Below, in pieces: positions 58,543 through 64,000 of a stretch of DNA of 64,000 nt. Below the pieces are notes generated by a model. It was not told the DNA's origin. It saw only the letters and a program-made list of their open reading frames with translations, and did no database searches. The translations under genes and the position numbers were made by a program. The DNA is taken from positions 17,871,001 to 17,935,000 of the forward strand of contig CM028896.1 in NCBI GenBank assembly GCA_016801885.1. The letters are read 5' to 3'. The DNA is from Toxotes chatareus (lineage: Eukaryota; Chordata; Actinopteri; Toxotidae). Position 1 is the stretch's first letter. The number at the start of each line of letters is the position of its first letter.

Positions 58543-58751
58543 CTCTTTATTTTGTGTCTCATCAAACCAAACCTCAACACATGTTACATGTTCTCACACA
58601 TTCCCCACAATAATTTCACATTATTTCTTCCTATAAGTATTATTTATCTATCTTCATGATAGTCAGAGTCAGACGTGTGTGTTTTGGTTTGGAAAAATCA
58701 CGTGATTTATGACATATGAACCACTTACTGCTTCATCCGGTAAAGAAACCC

Positions 58752-58809
58752 TGTCATTGGCTTAGTTGTCTTGCAACAATGTAGCGTGGGTTCGATTCCC
58801 GTCAGAGCT
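58752..58809 (+). other. tRNA-derived (SINE-head-like) sequence
   Basis: TGGCTTAGTTG fits the tRNA A-box pattern and GGGTTCGATTCCC fits the B-box, spaced about as in tRNA genes. Between them is TTGTCTTGCAACAA, an anticodon-arm-like stretch, and the end CAGAGCT resembles an acceptor strand. The 5' acceptor strand does not pair, so this is a decayed tRNA-derived repeat rather than a working tRNA. Confidence 0.5.
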
Positions 58810-59985
58810 GCGTGTTATTTAGCTCATGAATCAGACATTTGGAATGAGATCACATTTACCATCTGGGGAGTGAACAGCCAGTATTCAACATCTTTTAAGC
58901 TGTGAACTATTTAGACTTGTTCTAGAATCGCTTACGATTCATAACACAAAATATCAGGCCAAGTATATCGCTGCTTCCTACAACAATCACACGTCAAATA
59001 ATATAGCCTATGTATTTAATATATTTATATTTAATATTTGTATTGTGCCAGCTTGAAACCATACAAACATGTGGTGTAGTCGAACAGGAATGTGCATGGC
59101 GAATCAAATCCCAAACAATCCATGAACCAACAAATGACACATATTGATTGCACTTCATTTTATTGACCACTAGAGGTCCTACTAGAGCAAACTGTCACTG
59201 AAGCCTTGGGTGATGAACCGTTTGTTTCAGGTGTCGAAGCACAGGGAACCATCAGGGAACCATCTTGGCTTTTTCAACTCTTCGACCTCAACTTTGACCC
59301 TCTGGTGACGTCATGTATTTAAAGGGCCAGTGTCAGACAGAAAAGCGACTTTCTAACATTTTCATTTTATTTTTTTTAATTTCGTCTCATAAATGTCTTT
59401 TTTGTTTGTCTGTCTGTCTGTTTGTTAAATCTCTAAGTGAAGCGCCACGCGCTCAGAGCTGCTGATGTTTACAGTCATACTGTGATAAAACGAAACTGTT
59501 CTTACTGTGGAAACGAGCATCTTTTCTTCTTTAACAATGGCAAACAATAAATTCATACATTCCTTATTTAAATACCAGATTCTGACTCTGTGTGTTGGTC
59601 TCATACAGTATTTAGAAAACAAATGTATTAAATCTGTTGTAAAATGGAATCAATGATTTAAATAATCTGCGGTTAACTCTGCCACCTCGTGGCCAAAATT
59701 ATGAATCTCACCTTTTACCGTTTCTTCTCATTTCTCTCTCCTTTGGACAAAAAAAGTTTCTTTTCCTTCGTTTACAGTTGCAGTGAAATCGATACCGTGC
59801 AGATGTGATCAGTTCTTTCACCTCTGACTCGCGCTGCTGTCGTTATTTCTTTGCAGATGTGTGATGAATGATGAGTCTGCAGCTGTGAATGAAGATGAAA
59901 CAACATAAAATGAGATGAGAGGTTATTTAAACAGGTGCAGGTGAACAGGTAAAGGTGTGTGTTAAAAAGCTGAGCAGTGGCACTG
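58810..59985. other. Intergenic, no gene recognised
   Basis: AT-rich, no coding exon supported. Around 59,180-59,330 are motifs (CACTGAAGCCTTGGGTGATG, CTTCGACCTCAACTTTGACC) that look transposon-derived but that I cannot place. Confidence 0.4.
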
Positions 59986-60365
59986 ACTCAGAGCCCCGTC
60001 CCCCTGCCCCCGGCGCAGGGCGGGTTTCAGCTGCAGGACACTGATCATATGTCTTGGACGGAGACATTATGCGATGTCCTAACACAGCGGTGATTGTCCC
60101 CCTCCTCAGACACGACCCGCTGGAAAACAGCCTCCTCCTCCTCCCGCTGGGGTCACAGCACCCTCCTGTCCGGGCTTTAGAAGCAGGCTGCGGCCACACC
60201 ACAGAACACCTCCTCCTCCTCTTCCTCTTCCTCCACCTCTACCCTTCCTCCTCCTCCCTCCGTCCTCCTCTTCACAGGCGAGGAGCGTCAGCGTCGGAGT
60301 CCTGGATACGTTCAGCCGGATCTCAGCCCGCCCGTACACCGTGATTTATCCCGCGCTGTTCGGAG
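59986..60365 (+). promoter_or_regulatory. dmtn: dmtn upstream CpG-rich region and candidate non-coding first exon
   Basis: CpG density and GC content rise from about 59,990, with CTCCTCC runs, to about 60,480. At 60,365 the sequence CGGAG meets GTAAGAG, a strong splice donor. This suggests an untranslated first exon ending there, about 2.4 kb upstream of the first coding candidate. The exon start is not determinable. The ORFs across it on both strands have no family resemblance. Confidence 0.45.
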
Positions 60366-61174
60366 GTAAGAGCAGATTCTTCTCCGCTGAATAAAGGTTC
60401 GGAATTTAACGGTATATCCGGTCGTGGTCGTTGTAACGCGGGATTTCTGGGCCGTGTTTTTATCGTGTGGCCGCAGACGCACTTGTCTCCTCATCCTCCC
60501 TGCAGGCCACATGAAGAGCAGCCGCGCTGAGATGCTGCTTTCACGTCGAAGGACCGTTTCAGACCTGATCTCTATCCTGTGTTTGATAACAGCACAATCA
60601 TGTGTTTATCAGAGGCCTGTGTCCCCCCGGGACAGATCCCGAGGACAGATCCTGAGGACAGACCCCTTCTGCCTCTGCTCCTGTCAGTGTTGTAGTTTTA
60701 CAGTTTTAGAGAGATTTCTGATCTGATCCAGCAGCTTCAGATTATTATTATTATTATTATTATTATTATTTTCATTATCAAGCCGTTTTCTTGGTTATTG
60801 ATTCGTCCATAAAATCATAAAACAGACACGTGACGTCTTTAAACTGCACGTTCAGTTTACTGTGAAATGAAGCTGCAGCTGAGCTGGTTCATCAGCTGAT
60901 CATTAAATCCACAGACACGCAGGAAACATTTACTCTGAAGCAGCTGAAAACCTGCTGCTTCTGCTCCCACATGATTTTCTCTCAGCTCGGACTCGTCTCT
61001 GTTTTTTAGATTTTAGATTGAATTAATAATCATAATCATAAAGTAACCAGAGACAATAAGGGCAATAATTTGTTGTTGTTGTGACATTTTCAGAAAAACC
61101 TCCTGAATGACTCTGTACATTTACTCCATCACTTGTAAAGTGTGTGTGTGTGTGTGTGTGTCAGGACTAATGGA

Positions 61175-61213
<39 letters not shown>

Positions 61214-62734
61214 GCTGGGCTCTCTGGCAGTTAAAAGCTCTCAGCGATAAGACTATCGGACACAGAGCACTCAGGCAGATGATGGATCAGTCCATCCTCA
61301 GAGACTCGACAACTGGCAGGAGGAAAGTAACTAAGTATATTTACTCAAGTACTATACTCAAATACAGTACTGAGCTACTTGTACTTTCATATGCAGCTAA
61401 ACCAGACCTGAACCAGAACCAGTTTCCTGATCCTGGACAGCAGGTGGATGCTGAGCTGAGAGATCAGATCATTCTGTTGTATCAGTGCAACAATGATAAG
61501 AGACAGACAAACCTGTGACGTGTCCTAAAGGGACGAAGCTTCCTCACTGTCAAGTGGAGTTTCTCAGCTTTGGACAGGTCAGGTTATCTGTGACTTCCTG
61601 TTTCCTGTCTTCATGCTGAGCTGGTTCGTATATACTGAGGACTTTCACCTGTAGCACTGTGATATTTCTGAGTGGACCTGAACGTGACTTCCACCTCTGG
61701 TGACAGAGGAAAACATCTGTCTGTGCTTCACACGGCATGAAAGCTGCTTCGTCAGCTCGGATCAGGTTCAGCTGAGGACGACGGGCGGCGGAAACATCCT
61801 CTCTCTGATCCAGTGTCAGTTTTTCTGATGTTGACCTGGCAACGTCTGATGATTAGAAATGGATGAAGGAGGGAGGAAGGCGAAGCTCTGCCGCCTGTGT
61901 TCTGTTGATCCTCTGGAGGGAGGAGTGTAACCACAGCAGTAGCTGCTGAGGGCCGGCTGGGCGTTGGCCCGTCTGGGCAGGCTGATAAACAGGAGGGGGG
62001 AGGGGGGTGAAGGGCGAGATGAAGATGGAATGGAGGAGGAAGAAGAGGGAGGGTGGAGCAGATGAAAGAGAAGTCACGACGTGGGGGGAGTCACAGGAAA
62101 CGGGGATGTTTCAGCAGAGGACTTCCTTAGCAGAGGGTCTCATGTTGTTTAGGCACAAGGTGTGTTTCCTGCCCCCCGTCCCCCCCATCCCCTGTCCCCT
62201 GCCCCAGTCCCCGGAGGAGGCTCTGATAACAGCCAGGCCTAAATCTGATTCTCAGTGTTGTTTTACACACAGTCTGCTTGTCCCCATCATCCCCGTCCCC
62301 CTGAGGGACAAACAGTATCTGTGCTGGAAAAGGTCTGAAACAGGATCATTGGTCCTGAGGAACAACTTTCTTCCAGCTCTCAACAAACCAGCTGTGACTT
62401 CACTCACTCAAATTCACCTGATCTGTGTAGAAACACCCACAGGTGCAAAGTAACTACGTACATTTACTCAAGTTCTGCACTTAAGAACAATTTAGAGGTT
62501 TTTGTACTTTAGATTTTAACGTATCAGCTGTTTGCTGAAACAGAAACTGCTGACTCAGGTCAGAGATGGAAAACGTCCACTGAGACACAACATGACAAGA
62601 AAAAGACGTGAAACGAGATGAATAACGGCCACAAAACAAGCCCAGAAAAAATGCAAAGCCACCACACAGACACACTCATTCAGAAAACGTGTAAAAGCTG
62701 ATCCCTTCACTGATTCTTATTTCTCTCCAAACAG
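60366..62734 (+). other. dmtn: Probable dmtn 5' intron; repeats, no gene
   Basis: Contains a (TTA)n run at about 60,744-60,770 and paired GT and CA tracts at 61,140-61,161 and 61,176-61,208. Two copies of the TTTACTCAAGTACT repeat family lie at 61,320-61,395 and 62,447-62,520. A purine-rich GAGGAGG stretch at 61,990-62,060 lies in a 148-codon chance ORF. No conserved coding exon was recognised. Confidence 0.5.
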
Positions 62735-62764
62735 GAAGAACGTTTCTCTCCAGACATGCACAAG
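62735..62764 (+). CDS. dmtn: Candidate first coding exon of dmtn (start codon)
   Basis: TTATTTCTCTCCAAACAG is a good acceptor ending at 62,734. A 30-bp exon follows and ends CACAAG before GTAACG, an acceptable donor. It contains ATG at 62,756-62,758, giving MHK in phase 0, which joins the next exon in frame as MHK-VEGRVTPVNLP. Human dematin starts MERLQKQPLTSPG, so a very short leader fits, but the residues do not match closely. Another start exon is possible. Confidence 0.4.
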
Positions 62765-63139
62765 GTAACGACTCATCCCACTGACAGAACATATGTCCAG
62801 AAACTGTCCAACAGGTGCAGGAGACACCACGGCTCTTTGTCCAGTGACGGCTGAGAATTAAGTCCAGAGAATCAGGATCTGTCAGACGATTGGACACAAG
62901 ACTGTCCGAGTTCATCACCTCCAACTCGCTCATGTTAAAATGCTAAAGTTAATAAAAGGCTGAAGATGAATTTAACGTGTAGGATTCAAAGCTCAGTGCT
63001 CTGAGGTGTTAGCTTCTTATTCTAGGATAAAACCTTTAAATGAGCTGTGAACCTTGTTTCCTTTCTTTTCCTCTCGTTTCCTTTCCTTTCCTTCCCATGA
63101 AGTGACTTCACCTCCTGAATCTTTCTGTCCGTCTCACAG

Positions 63140-63456
63140 GTGGAGGGACGGGTGACCCCGGTCAACCTGCCGTCTTCCAGGGGCCCGAGCGCCCCGGGCT
63201 CTCCTGCCACAGGCATCGTGGTAAAGCATACTTGCTCTAACACACCTGGATATTCAGTCTTTACACACATGTACACACACACACACTGAGCCGTGATGTG
63301 TGTGGCTTTCAGGCCCGAGTGAACGACCAGGTCGTGGGCTACAGAGACCTGGCGGCTCTGCCCAGAGATAAAGCCATCCTGCAGGTGGAGAGACCAGACC
63401 TGATGACCTACCAACCACACCTGAGCTTCTCCCCGCTCGACCCGCCACGCAGAGAG
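63140..63456 (+). CDS. dmtn: Dematin, N-terminal exons (gene continues beyond window)
   Basis: Dematin bundles actin filaments and links the spectrin-actin junction to the red-cell membrane. The sequence shows two phase-0 exons, 63140-63220 and 63313-63456, with CACAG and TTTCAG acceptors and GTAAAG and GTACGC donors. They encode VTPVNLPSSRGPSAPGSPAT, then IVARVNDQVVGYRDLAALPR, DKAILQVERPDLMTYQPHLS and PPRRE. This aligns well with human dematin near residues 9-80 (IVAKMDNQVLGYKDLAAIPK, DKAILDIERPDLMIYEPHF). The ABLIM paralogues share part of this segment, but in them it lies far from the N-terminus and after LIM domains. Gene order with xpo7 agrees. The actin-binding core and villin headpiece lie outside the window. 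Confidence 0.85.
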
Positions 63457-63604
63457 GTACGCTAACAACACAGGTTCAGCTAACTCCGCTCACTGCACAC
63501 AGGTTTACCCAACGAAGACACGGCACAGTTACGACACTGAGCAGAATCAGCTTCCAGTTTAGTTTCTCTGTAACTTTAAATGTTCCAGATAATATCTGAA
63601 TAAA

Positions 63605-64000
63605 TCAGGTCAGAGGCAGCTCAGGCTCAGGCTCAGGCTCAGGCTGCGACTCAGGCTGAGACTCAGGCTCAGGCTGCGACTCAGGCACAGGCTCAGGCTG
63701 AGACTCAGGCTCAGGCTGCGACTCAGGCACAGGCTCAGGCTCAGGCTGCGACTCAGGCTGAGACTCAGGCTCAGGCTGCGACTCAGGCTCAGGCTCAGGC
63801 TCAGGCTGCGACTCAGGCTGAGACTCAGGCTCAGGCTGCGACTCAGGCACAGGCTCAGGCTGAGACTCAGGCTGAGACTCAGGCTCAGGCTGCGACTCAG
63901 GCACAGGCTCAGGCTGAGACTCAGGCACAGGCTCAGGCTGCGACTCAGGCACAGGCTCAGGCTGAGACTCAGGCAGAGACTCAGGCTCAGGCTCAGGCTG
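63605..64000. repeat. Hexamer-based minisatellite in dmtn intron, cut by window end
   Basis: From 63,613 the sequence is built almost entirely of 6-bp words CAGGCT, GAGACT, GCGACT and CAGGCA, arranged in larger units of 18-30 bp. Because every unit is a multiple of six, the minus strand stays open as a PESQPEP-type repeat for 115 codons, but this is a product of the repeat and not evidence of a gene. The array extends past base 64,000. Confidence 0.95.

Noticed and set aside
58752..58809. Functional tRNA gene
   Set aside because: A- and B-box-like motifs are present, but the 5' acceptor strand does not pair with the 3' strand and the arms are irregular.
62007..62453. 148-codon plus-strand ORF upstream of dmtn
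   Set aside because: Purine-rich low-complexity start and no similarity to dematin; dematin's N-terminus is explained by the exons at 63,140 and 63,313.
63605..63952. 115-codon minus-strand ORF of PESQPEP units
   Set aside because: Automatic result of a 6-bp-word minisatellite inside an intron.

Overview
The window looks like nuclear DNA of a teleost, probably a percomorph. Genes have many short introns, CA/GT microsatellites are dense, and there are many remnants of fish transposons. The organism call rests on repeat types recognised from memory and on a vertebrate gene pair. No bacterial-style genes, rRNA or CRISPR array are present.

Layout. Bases 1-22,900 hold no gene I can identify. They contain microsatellites, two hAT-like DNA transposon remnants, an L2/CR1-type LINE fragment, a DIRS-like RNase H fragment and several short dispersed repeats. 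There is one unidentified exon-like ORF with a signal peptide (17,079-17,261, minus) and one orphan CpG/ETS-rich patch (about 20,590-20,985). Bases 23,036-38,955 carry the complete xpo7 gene (exportin-7) on the plus strand: 28 coding exons, 1,086 codons plus stop, every splice phase consistent. Two of its introns are of the minor U12 type, one AT-AC and one GT-AG. A probable poly(A) signal lies at 39,574.

Bases 40,412-55,128 are a satellite array of about 76-bp AT-rich monomers, in two subfamily blocks and two alternating monomer types. It is interrupted at 53,111-53,876 by a piece of a transposon. A longer relative of that piece lies just outside the array at 55,728-57,483 and carries a broken Helitron-type N-terminal ORF (minus strand). 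Next to it (57,071-58,542, minus) is a row of spliceable short exons of unknown origin, apparently decayed. From about 60,000 to the right edge is the 5' part of dmtn (dematin, plus strand): a CpG-rich first-exon candidate, a possible small first coding exon, two firm coding exons, and a hexamer-based minisatellite that runs off the window.

The xpo7-dmtn order matches human 8p21.3 (XPO7-NPM2-FGF17-DMTN), but I find no npm2 or fgf17 coding sequence between them. The two genes are not known to share a pathway, so this is conserved gene order rather than an operon. I found no convincing new molecular system. The most interesting items are the two U12 introns, the two-block satellite, the mosaic transposon pair, the unidentified minus-strand exon sets, and a UG-repeat splice acceptor in xpo7.
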